Assembly: GCA_013215655.1 (NCBI GenBank)
Contig: JABSOX010000015.1
Span: 1-64,000, forward strand
From: Colwellia sp.
Lineage (GTDB): Bacteria > Pseudomonadota > Gammaproteobacteria > Enterobacterales > Alteromonadaceae
Length of the DNA: 64,000 nucleotides
Direction of reading: 5' to 3'
In this document: positions 38,275-49,495 of the stretch, piece by piece
Layout of the letters: every line of letters begins with the position of its first letter
Position numbering within the stretch: the stretch's first letter is position 1
Notes under the pieces: model-generated
The model's input: only the letters and a program-made list of their open reading frames with translations
Database searches by the model: none
Told to the model about the DNA's origin: nothing
Made by a program: the position numbers and the translations under genes

Positions 38275-40356
38275 TTATCCTAGTAATGATAGTACACTTT
38301 GCGCCGAAGCGTTTGCTTGCGACAACATGGCAGTACCCGCTTGTTGTAAGATTTGCGCTTTACTCATTTTAGATGTTTCAAGAGCAAAATCGGCATCTTT
38401 AATTTGCGAGTTTGCCGCTGAGATGTTTTGCGAAACGTTAGCTAAGTTAGAAATTGTAGAACTTAGTCTGTTTTGAATCGCACCCAATCTACCACGAGAG
38501 CCAGAGATTTTCTCCAATGCCTCATCAATACGTAATATTGAATTCTCAGCATTAGTCACTGAAGTAACACTTAAACCAATACCTACTGCCGTTGAATTAC
38601 CACCCGTATTAGATAAACCTAATTTATCAAGTGCGGTAGTTTTCAATGCTTCAGTACCCGCACCACTGGTTACGACAACATCCTTACCATCAACACCTGT
38701 TAAGGTTAAATCACCACGATTAATATCATTAGCCGCCGCCGAGCCCACCGCTTGACCTGCAGCATCATCATAAACACCAATCACGTCTCCCGCACCTACT
38801 GCACCAGCCCCAGACATTAAAGCACCACTAGAGCCCTGTGTCACTGTTAACGCAATATCTTGACCAGAAACAGACGTTAACAGTAATTTACCTTCTGCTG
38901 TCGCGGAAGCAACAACACCTTGTAAACCCGCAGCATTGATAGCAGAAACTACTTCATCCATTGAAGATGCTGTCGTTAAAGCAGAGATACCAACACCATT
39001 AATTTTTAATAGATCAGCAGTCCCTGCTGTTTGACCAGCACCGGTTAAACCACCGACACCAACACGACCGTTAGTTACTGCTAACCCTGATGCATCCGTT
39101 TGTGGTTCAAAACTAATGGTATATTCTTTGGTGGTACTTGCTTGCGCCGTAACACCAGATTCACCACTAATCGCATTAATGGCAAAGGCCTTATCTGCTG
39201 CAGATGTTCCTGTTATCGCGCCAACATCAACACCATTAATTTGAATTTTTTCATTGGCACTAACACCCGCACTGGTTACTGTACCACCAGTGACTTTATC
39301 TGAGCCTGATTGAATATTAAAGCCTAGCTGTTTTAAATCACTTGTTGTACCAGCAGAACCAACGGCAATTGAGATAGGCTCCCCATCAGAGCTGGTTAAT
39401 GAAATATATCCTTGAAATGCTTGATCTGAAAGTCCGGTATTGGTTGAATTAGTAATAACTATTTCTTGACCGGTATCATTTGTTAGTACTAATCCACCTT
39501 CATTATTTAATGAAGCAAGCACTCCAGACGCATCTCGATTAATATTATCAACCAGCTCTGTCATACTTCCTGATGCTGCTATGGTATTGCCATTAACAGT
39601 CATATTACCTGTTGTGACACCTGTAGACCCTGCTACACCTTCAACGATATTATATGCGGTTGCAGTAACACCAGTAGCACCCGTTTGAGCATTAATGGCT
39701 GTTATTTGATCATCCGCACTTATTGCTGATCCTGTAGCCGCACTAATGTTAACACCATTTATAGTAACGGCAGCAGATACTCCAGCAGAGTCCAATTGAA
39801 CTCGGCCACCATTTAAGTCACCTAAACCAGATACCGCATTCAAGTTAAGATCTTTTGTAGTTACCGCATCGATATTAAAACCTAGCGTTTCACCCTTATT
39901 AGCACCAATTTGTAAGTTAGTACCACCTTTATTAGAGCCATCTAATAAATTAATACCGTTAAATGCAGTAACTGAAGCGATACGGTCAAGCTCACTGTAA
40001 AGTTGATCAACTTCTTCTTGGATAGAAGCTCTGTTAGATGATGAGTTAGTATCGTTGGCTGCTTGTACCGATAGTTCACGCATACGTTGTAAGATGTTGG
40101 TCATTTCACTCATTGACCCTTCAGCCGTTTGCGCCATTGAAATACCATCATTAGCGTTTCGTACTGCTTGGTTTAAACCACGGATTTGTGATTCCATACC
40201 TGTAGATATGGCAAGACCCGCTGCATCATCTTTTGCACTGTTAATTCTTAGACCTGAAGACAAACGCTCCATTGCCTGATTTTGTGTCATTTGTGATTTG
40301 TTCAATTGACGTTGTGCGTTCAATGACATCACATTAGTATTTACTATCGCTGGCAT
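38275..40356 (-). CDS. fliC: Flagellin 1 (693 aa, sigma-28 controlled)
   Basis: A large flagellin. Residues 1-~165 ([37 protein letters not shown]) and ~600-693 ([27 protein letters not shown] end) are the filament core. The central ~430 residues are a Ser/Thr/Gly/Ala-rich surface domain with several flagellin-IN-type units, such as [17 protein letters not shown] and [20 protein letters not shown]. These exposed Ser/Thr are the natural acceptors for the Maf/Pse system. It is closely similar to the flagellin at 41219 along its length, clearly a tandem duplicate. A good FliA promoter precedes it. Confidence 0.96.
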   Translation of the reverse strand: MPAIVNTNVMSLNAQRQLNKSQMTQNQAMERLSSGLRINSAKDDAAGLAISTGMESQIRGLNQAVRNANDGISMAQTAEGSMSEMTNILQRMRELSVQAANDTNSSSNRASIQEEVDQLYSELDRIASVTAFNGINLLDGSNKGGTNLQIGANKGETLGFNIDAVTTKDLNLNAVSGLGDLNGGRVQLDSAGVSAAVTINGVNISAATGSAISADDQITAINAQTGATGVTATAYNIVEGVAGSTGVTTGNMTVNGNTIAASGSMTELVDNINRDASGVLASLNNEGGLVLTNDTGQEIVITNSTNTGLSDQAFQGYISLTSSDGEPISIAVGSAGTTSDLKQLGFNIQSGSDKVTGGTVTSAGVSANEKIQINGVDVGAITGTSAADKAFAINAISGESGVTAQASTTKEYTISFEPQTDASGLAVTNGRVGVGGLTGAGQTAGTADLLKINGVGISALTTASSMDEVVSAINAAGLQGVVASATAEGKLLLTSVSGQDIALTVTQGSSGALMSGAGAVGAGDVIGVYDDAAGQAVGSAAANDINRGDLTLTGVDGKDVVVTSGAGTEALKTTALDKLGLSNTGGNSTAVGIGLSVTSVTNAENSILRIDEALEKISGSRGRLGAIQNRLSSTISNLANVSQNISAANSQIKDADFALETSKMSKAQILQQAGTAMLSQANASAQSVLSLLG

Positions 40357-40421
40357 AATAGACTCCTGCTTTTCAAAGCGTTTGTATTCAAATATCGAAT
40401 ATTAATTGTTTCTAATAATCA

Positions 40422-40448
40422 CTATCGGCATGTAATTAGAAACCTTTA
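40422..40448 (-). promoter_or_regulatory. Sigma-28 (FliA) promoter for flagellin 1
   Basis: The minus strand reads TAAAGGTT, an 11-nt spacer and GCCGATAG, one of the closest matches to the FliA consensus in the window. It lies 66 bp before the flagellin ATG. Confidence 0.88.
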
Positions 40449-41156
40449 GAAAAAAATTACGATTATCATGCCATCAATAAATTACCGGCTTAAATAAAAA
40501 CCTAATATCTAGATTTTCTTGCCTTGAGTAAGATATCGACAGGTGAATTAAAAACTTTAGGATTTATTTTTAAATGTGATTAGAGATGAAAAGAAGCCTG
40601 AACGTATATTGTAGGTCGATACGTACACAATGAGTTTCGACGTTTATAGAAAGTGAGGGGAAAGTTAATAGAAATATAGTTAATATATTGCCACCATTTA
40701 ATTATTTTTTCGATTCCATATTGTCGAAGTACAGGTTATATGGCCGACATAACCTAAGTATTCTTTGTCGAAGTAAACTTCGACCTACAAAAGACGCTTA
40801 TTCTAAACGATTATGTTCATTCATATCGACAGGCTCTTGTAGGTCGACACGAACGCAGTGAGTTTCGACATTAAATAAAAACAGGGCAAAAGTGAATATA
40901 GAGCTAGAGCTAAAATACTATCACTATTAAATTATTTTTTTGATTGGCATATTTGTCGAAGTACAGATTATATATTCCAGACATAACCTAATTATCTATC
41001 ACATGTAGGTCGACACGAACGAAGTGAGGCTCGACGTTTAATTGAAGGTAAAAATAGCTATAGGAAGAGCCCTAGAGACTGTCGTCGGTCAATTTGTTTA
41101 TAGTTCATTTGTCGAAGTAAACTTCGACCTACAACACACTCTACCACCCTGAATAC
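40449..41156. repeat. Intergenic cluster of five GTAG-headed REP-like hairpins
   Basis: The 862-bp gap between the two flagellin genes holds no gene. REP-like units lie at 40611-40641 (+), 40767-40788 (-), 40839-40869 (+), 41005-41035 (+) and 41111-41132 (-). Each has GTAG followed by a hairpin whose outer arms are GTCGA and TCGAC; the two short ones are perfect GTCGAAGT/ACTTCGAC stems. A larger ~200-bp block containing GTCGAAGTACAG and an AGGTTAT/ATAACCT hairpin appears twice (from 40611 and from 40839), indicating duplication of a REP pair (BIME-like). Confidence 0.8.
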
Positions 41157-41186
41157 AAAAAGAGAGCTAAGGAGCTCTCTTTTTTT
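41157..41186 (-). terminator. Terminator after flagellin 2
   Basis: The arms AAAGAGAGCT and AGCTCTCTTT with a 4-nt loop are followed on the minus strand by a short T-run, 33 bp after the flagellin stop. The longer T-run on the plus strand makes it potentially bidirectional. Confidence 0.85.
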
Positions 41187-41218
41187 CTACATCGATATTT
41201 TAACTATTACTTAATAGT

Positions 41219-43321
41219 TTAACCTTGTAATAGTGACAATACGTTTTGAGTACTCGCATTAGCCTGTGCTAACATTGCCGTACCTGCTTGTTGTAATATT
41301 TGCGCTTTACTCATTTTAGATGTTTCTGCAGCAAAATCAGCATCAACTATTTGAGATTTAGCCGAACTCAAATTTTGTGAGACATTGGCTAAGTTTGAAA
41401 TAGTAGAACTCAACCGATTTTGAATCGCACCTAACTTACCTCGAATACTAGATATTTTCTCTAACGCATCATCGATACGCTCAATGGTATTTTCAGCGCT
41501 TCGTACTGTGGTAACACTTAGCCCAATCCCTATTGCAGTAGAACTACCACCGGCATCACTTAAACCGAGTTTATCTAAAGCTGCTGTTGAAGCACTTTGA
41601 GCCCCCGCAGCAGTAGTCACAACGACATCTTTACCATTTTCACCTATTAGCGTTAACGAGCCACGATTAACGTCATTTGCTCTTGCTGAACCAATAGCAC
41701 CATTGGTAATAGTATCTCGAATACCAACTACAGATGGGGCACCTGCTCCAGATAAAAGTGCACCACTTGAGCCTTGTGTAATCGTTAACGCAATATCATT
41801 ACCTGATACAGAGGTTAACTCTAACTTACCGTCGGCCGTTGCCGAGGCTACAACCCCTTGTACACCTGAATTATTGATCGCGCTCACAACAGCATCCATC
41901 GATGATGTTGTTGCTAAGGCTGTAATAGCTACACCATTGATTTTTAACGTGTCATTGGTTCCGCCTGATTGCCCAATTCCCGTTAGACCATCAACACCTA
42001 CAGCTCCTGTAGCTAATGCTGCTCCTGATGAATTACTTTGTGGACCAAAAGTAATGGTATACTCTTTAGTGGTAGTCGCTGTTGCATTAACACCGGTTTC
42101 AGCGCTAATCGCGTTTACAGCAAAAGCCTTATCTGCTGCCGATGTACCTGAAACAGCTCCTAATTCAACGCCATTAATTAAAATTTTATCTGTTTCAGAG
42201 ATTGATGCACTGTTTACCGTACCACCGGTCACATTATCCGAACCTATTTGAGTGTTAAATCCCATTACTTTTAAATCAGCAAACGTCCCAGCGGTACTCG
42301 CCGCTAGGTTGATTGCATCTCCATCAGAACTATTCAAAGAAACAAACCCTTGATAGGTATCATCAATTAGCCCAGTATTGCCAATATCCGCACCAGAAAC
42401 CGTAATAGTTTTACCTGTATCATTAGTTAAAACCAATGCTCCACTAGTGCTGATTGAAGCAATGACACCTGCGGCGTCTCGGTTAATATTATCAGCTAAT
42501 TCAGCCATACTACCGGAAGCGCCAATACTAATAGCGTTCCCGCCATCAACAGCAATGGTTAAACCGCCCGCAGAGATTACCCCTGATCCCCCAGCAACAC
42601 CTTCTACAACATTATAACCTGTTGCGGTTACTCCGGATAAACCCGTACTAGCATTAATCGCGAGAACAATATCATCTGCTCCATTAGCAGAACTTGCCGC
42701 CAACCCACTAATTGTGACACCGTTAATAGTCACAGCATCATTGGTGGTACCACCAGTCGTTGTTTCAATACGACCACCATTTAACTCACCCGTGCCAGTT
42801 ACAGCATTTAGGCTTAAATCTGCAGTGGTTACTGCATCAATTTTAAATGAGATTGACTCACCGGTATTAGCGCCAATTTGGAAGTTAGTCGATCCTGCTG
42901 AGCCATCTAATAAGTTAACACCGTTAAATTGGGTTACCGAAGCAATACGGTCAAGTTCACTATATAGTTGATCGATTTCATCTTGAATCGAAGCTCTGTT
43001 AGATGCAGAGTTAGTATCGTTAGCGGCTTGGATAGAAAGTTCACGCATTCGTTGTAGAATGTTGGTCATTTCATCCATTGCACCCTCAGCCGTTTGCGCC
43101 ATTGAAATACCATCGTTGGCATTTCGCACCGCTTGGTTAAGACCACGAATTTGTGATTCCATGCCTGTTGATATAGCTAAACCGGCAGCATCGTCTTTTG
43201 CACTATTAATGCGAAGACCTGAAGATAAGCGCTCCATTGCCTGATTTTGCATTGCTTGAGACTTATTCAATTGACGCTGAGAATTTAGCGACATTACATT
43301 AGTATTAATAATCTGTGGCAT
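41219..43321 (-). CDS. fliC: Flagellin 2 (700 aa, sigma-54 controlled)
   Basis: A 700-aa flagellin paralogous to the one at 38275. The D0/D1 regions are almost identical ([37 protein letters not shown]) and the central Ser/Thr-rich domain shares the same order of IN-type units, e.g. [17 protein letters not shown] and [20 protein letters not shown]. It differs by a sigma-54-type instead of a sigma-28-type promoter. This recalls Vibrio, where the core flagellin FlaA is sigma-54 dependent and the others use sigma-28. It lies directly downstream of flgL on the same strand with its own promoter and terminator. Confidence 0.96.
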   Translation of the reverse strand: MPQIINTNVMSLNSQRQLNKSQAMQNQAMERLSSGLRINSAKDDAAGLAISTGMESQIRGLNQAVRNANDGISMAQTAEGAMDEMTNILQRMRELSIQAANDTNSASNRASIQDEIDQLYSELDRIASVTQFNGVNLLDGSAGSTNFQIGANTGESISFKIDAVTTADLSLNAVTGTGELNGGRIETTTGGTTNDAVTINGVTISGLAASSANGADDIVLAINASTGLSGVTATGYNVVEGVAGGSGVISAGGLTIAVDGGNAISIGASGSMAELADNINRDAAGVIASISTSGALVLTNDTGKTITVSGADIGNTGLIDDTYQGFVSLNSSDGDAINLAASTAGTFADLKVMGFNTQIGSDNVTGGTVNSASISETDKILINGVELGAVSGTSAADKAFAVNAISAETGVNATATTTKEYTITFGPQSNSSGAALATGAVGVDGLTGIGQSGGTNDTLKINGVAITALATTSSMDAVVSAINNSGVQGVVASATADGKLELTSVSGNDIALTITQGSSGALLSGAGAPSVVGIRDTITNGAIGSARANDVNRGSLTLIGENGKDVVVTTAAGAQSASTAALDKLGLSDAGGSSTAIGIGLSVTTVRSAENTIERIDDALEKISSIRGKLGAIQNRLSSTISNLANVSQNLSSAKSQIVDADFAAETSKMSKAQILQQAGTAMLAQANASTQNVLSLLQG

Positions 43322-43426
43322 GGTAACTCCTATTATCTTCTCTTTCTTGCCGTTTTTTTGGCTGTGGGCAATTTGTTGCCGTTTAGTGTCAAAAAACTGT
43401 GTTATGTATTCTTTGTATACTTTTTA

Positions 43427-43442
43427 TGCGAGTTACGTGCCA
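43427..43442 (-). promoter_or_regulatory. Sigma-54 promoter for flagellin 2
   Basis: The minus strand reads TGGCACGTAACTCGCA, an excellent match to TGGCACG-N4-TTGCA with one mismatch outside the invariant GG/GC. It lies 105 bp before the flagellin ATG, between flgL and the flagellin gene. Confidence 0.85.
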
Positions 43443-43475
43443 ACTCATCATTTAATTATTATTTTCAACGATAAA

Positions 43476-44987
43476 TCAACGTAGTAAATCAAACAAACTC
43501 AATCGTTCTAATTGGATAAAGGTGGTTTGCGCCACTTCTAAGGCAGTTTGTTGTAGTTTTAAATCACTGATCGCCTGGGCCATATCTAAATCTTCAAGTT
43601 TTGACATGCTCGATTGCGCGACCAGCTTAAAATCTTGGCCTATTTCATTTTGGTTGGTCAGGGTTTGCATACGAGAGCCTACTCTTGACCGCGCGTTGAT
43701 AATGCGATCAAAAGCTGTATCAAATTCGAGTTGCGCCATAGAAAATCGCGTTAAACGCACGGCTTCTTCGGTATCTGTTGTGCCGGGGATTCTTAAGGTA
43801 TCAATCGCACGCTGCAACGTGGCAAATACACTGGTGCTGGTACTGGGTGATAAAGTAAAAAAATCATCATCTACCGGTTGGCCTTTTATTTGCGTACGCA
43901 CACCATTAAATTCAATCGTTTGATTTTCAGCATATTGTGTTGGTGCGATATATTTATTGACTTGATATTGATCTCCCGCAATAGGTACACCAGTCACATC
44001 AATGGTCATACCATCAACACTAATAGCTTGGCTGGTGGCTACATTGGCATCATAAAAAGCAGGTAAAGATGTTTGCCCATTAATTTGAATTTCAAATTCT
44101 CCGGGTGTAGCTGTTGCTATAAAATTAATACTAATAGCACTTAACGGATCAGGAAAAACGGCAGATGGGTTAACATTGCCTATATTGATGTCATTTAAAT
44201 CAACGCCGGCAAGTTTTACCGTGGCATTGCCCGTTACCGTTGCCGCTTCAATGCTATAAACACTGTATTGCAAGGGTAAACTTGCACCAGGATCGTTGAA
44301 ATGTACGCTATATTCTTCACCACTAAAGTTCTTTGCTGTGTTTGGATCAAAAACAACGCCTTGCTCAATAATCCCTGAACCATTATTAGTACCACCGACG
44401 GTTGAAACAAAAGAACCATTACCATTGCCCAAGTTCATAAATAAATCAAAACCTGAGTCATTTATTTGTGCATCTACACCTGCACCAACTTGCAGAGAAC
44501 GTGTACCTGTATCACCAAAATATTCAATGGTGCCAAAAGCATTTACTTGAAATGGTTTGGTATCAACTTCATAACCGGCAAAAATGTATTCACTGGAACC
44601 ATCTTTGGTATTGGCTAAGGCTACAAGTTCTTCTTTTAATTGTTCTAAAGATTGGGCAATTGTTTCTAGGTTATCTAAGTTATATGCACCATCAACAGCA
44701 GAAACCATCAGTTCACGGGTACGCTGCATCACATTAACAACTTGCGCTAAGGTTGACTCTTCTTGAGCATTAGCAGCTTCCGCTACCTCTATGTTTTTAA
44801 GATATTGCGTATTCACTGAAACACTTTGTCTTAAACGCTGAATAGAGGCGGCAGCAACAGGATCGTCGGCGGCATGAATTACCCGCTTACCTTCAGTTAA
44901 ATGCACATTTAACTGACTAGTAATTGCCTGTTTATTGGTAATACTATTGGTACTTCGCTGATAAAATGTTTGTGTGGAAATGCGCAC
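43476..44987 (-). CDS. flgL: Hook-filament junction protein FlgL
   Basis: A 503-aa flagellin-like junction protein; E. coli FlgL is 317 aa. The N-terminal MRISTQTFYQRSTNSITNKQ and GKRVIHAADDPVAAASIQRL and the C-terminal SDLKLQQTALEVAQTTFIQL segments are the conserved helices. The central portion (about 170-400) is expanded and beta-rich. It joins the hook to the filament after FlgK. It follows flgK after a 234-bp gap that carries its own sigma-54 promoter. The enlarged middle parallels the large flagellins and FliD. Confidence 0.95.
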   Translation of the reverse strand: MRISTQTFYQRSTNSITNKQAITSQLNVHLTEGKRVIHAADDPVAAASIQRLRQSVSVNTQYLKNIEVAEAANAQEESTLAQVVNVMQRTRELMVSAVDGAYNLDNLETIAQSLEQLKEELVALANTKDGSSEYIFAGYEVDTKPFQVNAFGTIEYFGDTGTRSLQVGAGVDAQINDSGFDLFMNLGNGNGSFVSTVGGTNNGSGIIEQGVVFDPNTAKNFSGEEYSVHFNDPGASLPLQYSVYSIEAATVTGNATVKLAGVDLNDINIGNVNPSAVFPDPLSAISINFIATATPGEFEIQINGQTSLPAFYDANVATSQAISVDGMTIDVTGVPIAGDQYQVNKYIAPTQYAENQTIEFNGVRTQIKGQPVDDDFFTLSPSTSTSVFATLQRAIDTLRIPGTTDTEEAVRLTRFSMAQLEFDTAFDRIINARSRVGSRMQTLTNQNEIGQDFKLVAQSSMSKLEDLDMAQAISDLKLQQTALEVAQTTFIQLERLSLFDLLR

Positions 44988-45054
44988 GACACACCTCTAA
45001 TTGCGTTTGAATAGCGTATTTTCTTGTTAGGAAAATCTTTATTATCTGGATTAA

Positions 45055-45070
45055 TGCAAAATTAGCGCCA
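45055..45070 (-). promoter_or_regulatory. Sigma-54 promoter for flgL
   Basis: The minus strand reads TGGCGCTAATTTTGCA, with correctly spaced GG/GC and the full TTTTGCA -12 element, 68 bp before the flgL start. It means flgL can be expressed apart from flgF-K. Confidence 0.8.
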
Positions 45071-45221
45071 ATTAAATATGTAATAAAATTGACGTTAACT
45101 TTCTATAACTTTTGAGGTATATGTCTATCGAATAAGAAGCAGACTAATGAAGGGGTTGTGGTCATTGCCGGAGTTAAATTTAGCAATGACCATTTAAACT
45201 ATGAGAGTTAAAAAGATAAAC

Positions 45222-47297
45222 TTATCGTACTGCTGCCAAAATGGTATCAAATAGTTCATTGGCGACAGTGACAACTCGAGCCGACGCGTTATAAGCCGCT
45301 TGGAATCTTAATAAATTTGATGCTTCTTCATCTAAACTGACACCAGAAATAGATAACATTCTCGTTTCTGACTGATTAAATAATACTTGCGCTGATTGCA
45401 CTTTTAAATCAGAGCTGTTTGCCGATGACCCCACCATAGCGGTTAATAAAGCATAATTATCTTGGAAGGTGGAACGTCCACCATTAAGTTTTTTATCCGT
45501 TTGAAAATTGGCCATAACCAAAGCATTTTCATTATTACCAATGCCTGTTTCGTTATAATCCAAAGTAAATTTGTAACTATCGACAGCAGCGGTATCTTGT
45601 ATTTCTACTTCAATATCAAAACCGGCATGACTAATGGTTTGCAACGGTGGCGTAAAAGCCAAACCTGTTAATGGCGTACCTGCAGGTTCTTCGATAGGTA
45701 CACCCGTATTAGCATTGAGTACGGAATAAGTAAAAGTCCCCGGAGCAGGCTCAATGATTTCAATTCTTAAACCACGAGCTGCCGTAACTGGATTGGTCGT
45801 GACATTTTCAGCTGTCGGATAATTGACATCACTTGGATTGTTTAATTGTGTAATGCGAGTAGTACTTACACCGGTATTGGCAGCATCTTCTGTTATTAAT
45901 ATTTCATTGGCAGCAACAGAAATTAATACCGGATCAATCATTTCTGTTTTAAGCTCTTGCGCCCCTAGGCGGGTTGGTCTTAATTCAAATCGTTTGCCTA
46001 CTTGTATGGGATCGGCAACACTTATTGAATCAACATTAATACTAAAACCATATTTTGCCACATCAATATTATTAGACGCGGTAATATCTTGAGGGCCCGC
46101 TGGTGGTAGCGTTAATTGTGAACCATTGGTTAAATTGGTCAGTTCAAATTGCACCAGTTCTGGTGGACCTGCGGCATAACTTAATACTTTTAGTTCAAAA
46201 TCATCGGCAGTTAATAGCCCTGCATCTTCAATTTGTACACCTAAAACTGCCGACCCTAAGCCATCAGTAGTTGTTAACGCTCTTTTATTCATCGAAGTAG
46301 GATCGTTAACATCATTAAAGAAGTTTCCTCCTACTTGCTGATTTAAATCTAAACCGAGCTTTTGTTGTTCATTGATAAAATGACCTAAACCAAGGGCGGT
46401 TTGCCCTAATTGGTTAAAGGCTTTATCAAGGACATCTGAACGAAAATCAGTTAATGCTTGAATTTTTCCGCCCATTACATCACCGCGTAAGCGTTGTTGA
46501 ATACCATTATTACTTAAGGCAAGTTCTAACTTTGAAGTGTCTGTTCGCCCAGGTATCGCATCAACACTTAATGCTTTAGCGCCTAATACTAAGGGTTGTC
46601 CTGAGCCAATAAACACACTGAGCATGCCGTTATCTGCAGGAACGGTAGTGACAGTGGTAAATTCACTGATACTTAATACCAAACGATCACGTTGATCCAA
46701 TAAATCATTAGGTAAGTTTTTTGTTCCATCGCCCCATACTAATTGAATTTGTTTATTAACCTCTGCTAAGTTTTTAGCCAGTGCGGTCATTTCTTGGGCA
46801 ATATTTTGTACATCATCATTAATCGCGTTGTATTGCAGATCTAACTGATCATGTAGGCGGTTAAAAGTTGAGGTCATGTTTTGAGAAACTTGCAGGAGAT
46901 TATTACGCGCTTCTAACGAATTAGGATTATCTGCCACGGTATTTGCCGCAGCAAAAAATTTGGCTAAAGAATTGGTGATCGAAGTATCATCATCGGATAT
47001 AACTTGGTCAACACGAGTAACATTTTGAAGAAAAGTTTGATTGTAACTCAAATTACTGGTATTACCACGTAAATCAAGATAAGCAAACTGATCAAAAATA
47101 CGGGTGACTTCATCAACTTTAACACCAACGCCATAAAATGCGCCGCCAAATTGTTGACCGCCAGACGATGTAATAGTCGCACTTTGACGTGAATAGCCTT
47201 CGGTATTTACATTGGCAATGTTATGACCAACGGTATCTAATGCTTGTTTAGTGGTTAATAGTCCTTGTAGGCCTATTCCCATTAAATTTACACCCAT
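45222..47297 (-). CDS. flgK: Hook-associated protein FlgK
   Basis: A 691-aa HAP1 protein, the first junction protein placed on the finished hook. The N-terminus reads LMGIGLQGLLTTKQALDTVG with NIANVNTEGYSRQ, the flagellar-rod/hook signature, and the C-terminus SGVSLDEEASNLLRFQAAYN with ASARVVTVANELFDTIL. Length is larger than E. coli's 547 aa but common in marine Alteromonadales. It lies 62 bp downstream of flgJ in the flgFGHIJK transcript. A hairpin without a T-run (arms at 45160-45168 and 45183-45191) follows the stop. Confidence 0.96.
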   Translation of the reverse strand: MGVNLMGIGLQGLLTTKQALDTVGHNIANVNTEGYSRQSATITSSGGQQFGGAFYGVGVKVDEVTRIFDQFAYLDLRGNTSNLSYNQTFLQNVTRVDQVISDDDTSITNSLAKFFAAANTVADNPNSLEARNNLLQVSQNMTSTFNRLHDQLDLQYNAINDDVQNIAQEMTALAKNLAEVNKQIQLVWGDGTKNLPNDLLDQRDRLVLSISEFTTVTTVPADNGMLSVFIGSGQPLVLGAKALSVDAIPGRTDTSKLELALSNNGIQQRLRGDVMGGKIQALTDFRSDVLDKAFNQLGQTALGLGHFINEQQKLGLDLNQQVGGNFFNDVNDPTSMNKRALTTTDGLGSAVLGVQIEDAGLLTADDFELKVLSYAAGPPELVQFELTNLTNGSQLTLPPAGPQDITASNNIDVAKYGFSINVDSISVADPIQVGKRFELRPTRLGAQELKTEMIDPVLISVAANEILITEDAANTGVSTTRITQLNNPSDVNYPTAENVTTNPVTAARGLRIEIIEPAPGTFTYSVLNANTGVPIEEPAGTPLTGLAFTPPLQTISHAGFDIEVEIQDTAAVDSYKFTLDYNETGIGNNENALVMANFQTDKKLNGGRSTFQDNYALLTAMVGSSANSSDLKVQSAQVLFNQSETRMLSISGVSLDEEASNLLRFQAAYNASARVVTVANELFDTILAAVR

Positions 47298-47359
47298 GAT
47301 GATTACCTCAAATAAAGTCCAAGTAAAAGCGATTAACTCAAGGAAATTTAATTAATTTC

Positions 47360-48337
47360 CTATTTATTGATGAGGCTAGTTACTTTACTTAAAGTGGCTA
47401 AAATTTTATTAGCGTAGTTAGGATCAGTAGCATAACCTGCTTGCTGTAGTCCTTGCAGGAAGTGTTCCACATTACCTTTGTTTTGCAATGCACCTTGGTA
47501 ACGATCGTTTGAAGAGAGAAAGTTTACGTAGTCATTAACACTTTCCGCAATCGATTGATAAACACGGAAAGGTTCATTTTTCTTCACCATTGCACCTTGT
47601 TCAAATTCAAGTGTTTCTTTATTCACCTTCTCGCCAGACCAACGTGAATCTGCTTTGATATTAAACAAGTTGTTTGAACTGGTGCCATCACCCGTTTTTA
47701 TGATCTTTTGTCCCCAGCCTGTTTCTAAAGCGGCTTGCGCAATAACGACTTCAAAAGGCACACCCAATTTTTTCTGGGCATCTTTTGCTGTTGCCGTTAA
47801 CGCGGTAACAAAGTCTTTCGGTTGTTCAAAAGTAGGACTTGATAATGTATTTGCAGAAGAATCGAGAAAGGTCGTGGGGAAATGTCGATTATTTGACGCT
47901 TGCGCTGTTGCATTTATTTTCTGCTTGGCTCTTATCGCGGCTAAATCACCATCACCAATTAATAAACTTTTAGGGGTGAATTTTTCACTATCACCGCCAA
48001 GTTGACGAACAATTAATTCAGCCAACCCTAAAGAACCATTACTGGATAACTCTAATGACAATTGTTGATCATGCATATCGCGATAAAATTTTGACGACTC
48101 TGAATTAAAGGGGCTGTCTGACTCTAAAACATCTTGTGCTTTACGCATGCTTTTCAATAGCATCTGCATAAAAATCGCTTCAAATTGTTTCGCAGCAGTT
48201 TGTAATGCCGCTTCTTTTGACTCTTTATCGTCAGCATTAGATTGCTGGCGAATACTATTTAAGCCACCAAGATCTAAATAATTTGATGCATTGACCGTCT
48301 GCGGTGTCATGCTGTTGGTCATATTAATTGCCATCAT
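47360..48337 (-). CDS. flgJ: FlgJ, rod-cap scaffold and peptidoglycan hydrolase
   Basis: A 325-aa bifunctional protein. Residues ~40-110 form the rod-binding domain (KQFEAIFMQMLLKSMRKAQD, FNSESSKFYRDMHDQQLSLE). Residues ~175-325 form a glucosaminidase domain, with the catalytic Glu in QAALETGWGQ and the NNLFNIKAD and FLSSNDRYQGAL motifs. It opens the peptidoglycan for the growing rod. The two-domain form is typical of gammaproteobacteria. It follows flgI by 24 bp. Confidence 0.96.
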   Translation of the reverse strand: MMAINMTNSMTPQTVNASNYLDLGGLNSIRQQSNADDKESKEAALQTAAKQFEAIFMQMLLKSMRKAQDVLESDSPFNSESSKFYRDMHDQQLSLELSSNGSLGLAELIVRQLGGDSEKFTPKSLLIGDGDLAAIRAKQKINATAQASNNRHFPTTFLDSSANTLSSPTFEQPKDFVTALTATAKDAQKKLGVPFEVVIAQAALETGWGQKIIKTGDGTSSNNLFNIKADSRWSGEKVNKETLEFEQGAMVKKNEPFRVYQSIAESVNDYVNFLSSNDRYQGALQNKGNVEHFLQGLQQAGYATDPNYANKILATLSKVTSLINK

Positions 48338-48361
48338 TATTCTCCTAAAAAGCGTTGACCA

Positions 48362-49456
48362 TTAAATAATGATCAGCTCTCCTCGTAGCGCGCCGGCTTG
48401 ATCAAGTGCTTCAAGAATAGCCATGACATCACCCGGCCCTGCCCCCACACTATTTATAGCGCGAACTAAGGTATCTAACGTTATGCCCGCATCAAAAACA
48501 AACATCCGATTATCATTCTTATTCACGTCAATAATTGATTGCGTAGTAACTGCCGTTTCACCTTCTGAAAAAGCATCCGGTTGTGTCACATTTTGTGTTT
48601 CATTAATTGTCACCGTAATGCCACCGTGAGTCACGGCGGTAGGTAATAAACGCACATCTGCACCAATCACTATGGTGCCGGTACGAGAATTAACAATGAT
48701 CTTTGCGGAAGGTCTGTCTGGTTCAAACTCTAAATTCTCTAGTACCGCTAAAAAACTGACACGTTGAGAAACATCACGAGGCGCGGTCACTTTAACTGAC
48801 GTTGCATCAATTGCATGAGCAGAGCCAGCAATAAGATTATTAATGGTATCGGCCAATCGTTTGGCGTTACTAAAATCAGAATTTCGTAAATTAAAGGTAA
48901 TATAGTCACCTGACGCAAAAGGTGATTTTATTTCTCGCTCAACTGTCGCACCGTTAGCAATACGGCCTACAGTAGGCGTATTGACCACCACTTTTGAACC
49001 ATCTAAACCATCTGCACCTAAACCACTAACCACTAAGCTACCTTGTGCAATAGCATAAGCATTGCCATCAATGCCCATCAGTATGGTTTGTAATAAGGTA
49101 CCACCACGTAAACTTTGTGCACTGCCAATAGAAGAAACGGTAACATCAATTTTTTGTCCAGGTTTTGCAAAAGCTTCGAGCTCAGCATGAATAGCCACTG
49201 CGGCGACATTCTTGATTTTAGGTTTTAAATTCGCAGGCATAGTAATGCCAAAATTACTTAACATGGTTTTAAAGCTTTGTTCCGTAAAAGGCGAACTTTC
49301 ACCTGTTCCCGGTAAACCCACAACTAAACCATAACCCAATAGTTGATTTGAGCGTACACCGGCAATATCAGCCAAATCTTTAATACGCTGCGCATGTGTT
49401 TGTACAACAATGAGCATAGAAAATATTAAAATACTAACTTTAATCACTGCTTTCAT
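48362..49456 (-). CDS. flgI: Flagellar P-ring protein FlgI
   Basis: A 364-aa periplasmic protein forming the P-ring around the rod. The Sec signal peptide is [18 protein letters not shown], and the mature protein starts [20 protein letters not shown]. The C-terminus ends in the conserved [20 protein letters not shown] block. I chose the ATG at 49456, with GGGAG upstream, instead of the in-frame GTG at 49468 that lies on the ribosome site. Confidence 0.96.
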   Translation of the reverse strand: MKAVIKVSILIFSMLIVVQTHAQRIKDLADIAGVRSNQLLGYGLVVGLPGTGESSPFTEQSFKTMLSNFGITMPANLKPKIKNVAAVAIHAELEAFAKPGQKIDVTVSSIGSAQSLRGGTLLQTILMGIDGNAYAIAQGSLVVSGLGADGLDGSKVVVNTPTVGRIANGATVEREIKSPFASGDYITFNLRNSDFSNAKRLADTINNLIAGSAHAIDATSVKVTAPRDVSQRVSFLAVLENLEFEPDRPSAKIIVNSRTGTIVIGADVRLLPTAVTHGGITVTINETQNVTQPDAFSEGETAVTTQSIIDVNKNDNRMFVFDAGITLDTLVRAINSVGAGPGDVMAILEALDQAGALRGELIII

Positions 49457-49495
49457 ATTCGCTCCCACCTATAAATAATTAGTTTACAAAGACTC

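Noticed and set aside
40611-41132. Possible CRISPR array between the flagellin genes
   Set aside because: The repeats differ in length and orientation and are unevenly spaced; each is a GTAG-headed hairpin, and there are no cas genes.
45160-45191. Hairpin after flgK as a terminator
   Set aside because: Arms GGTCATTGC/GCAATGACC pair well but no T-run follows, so I note it only in the flgK entry.
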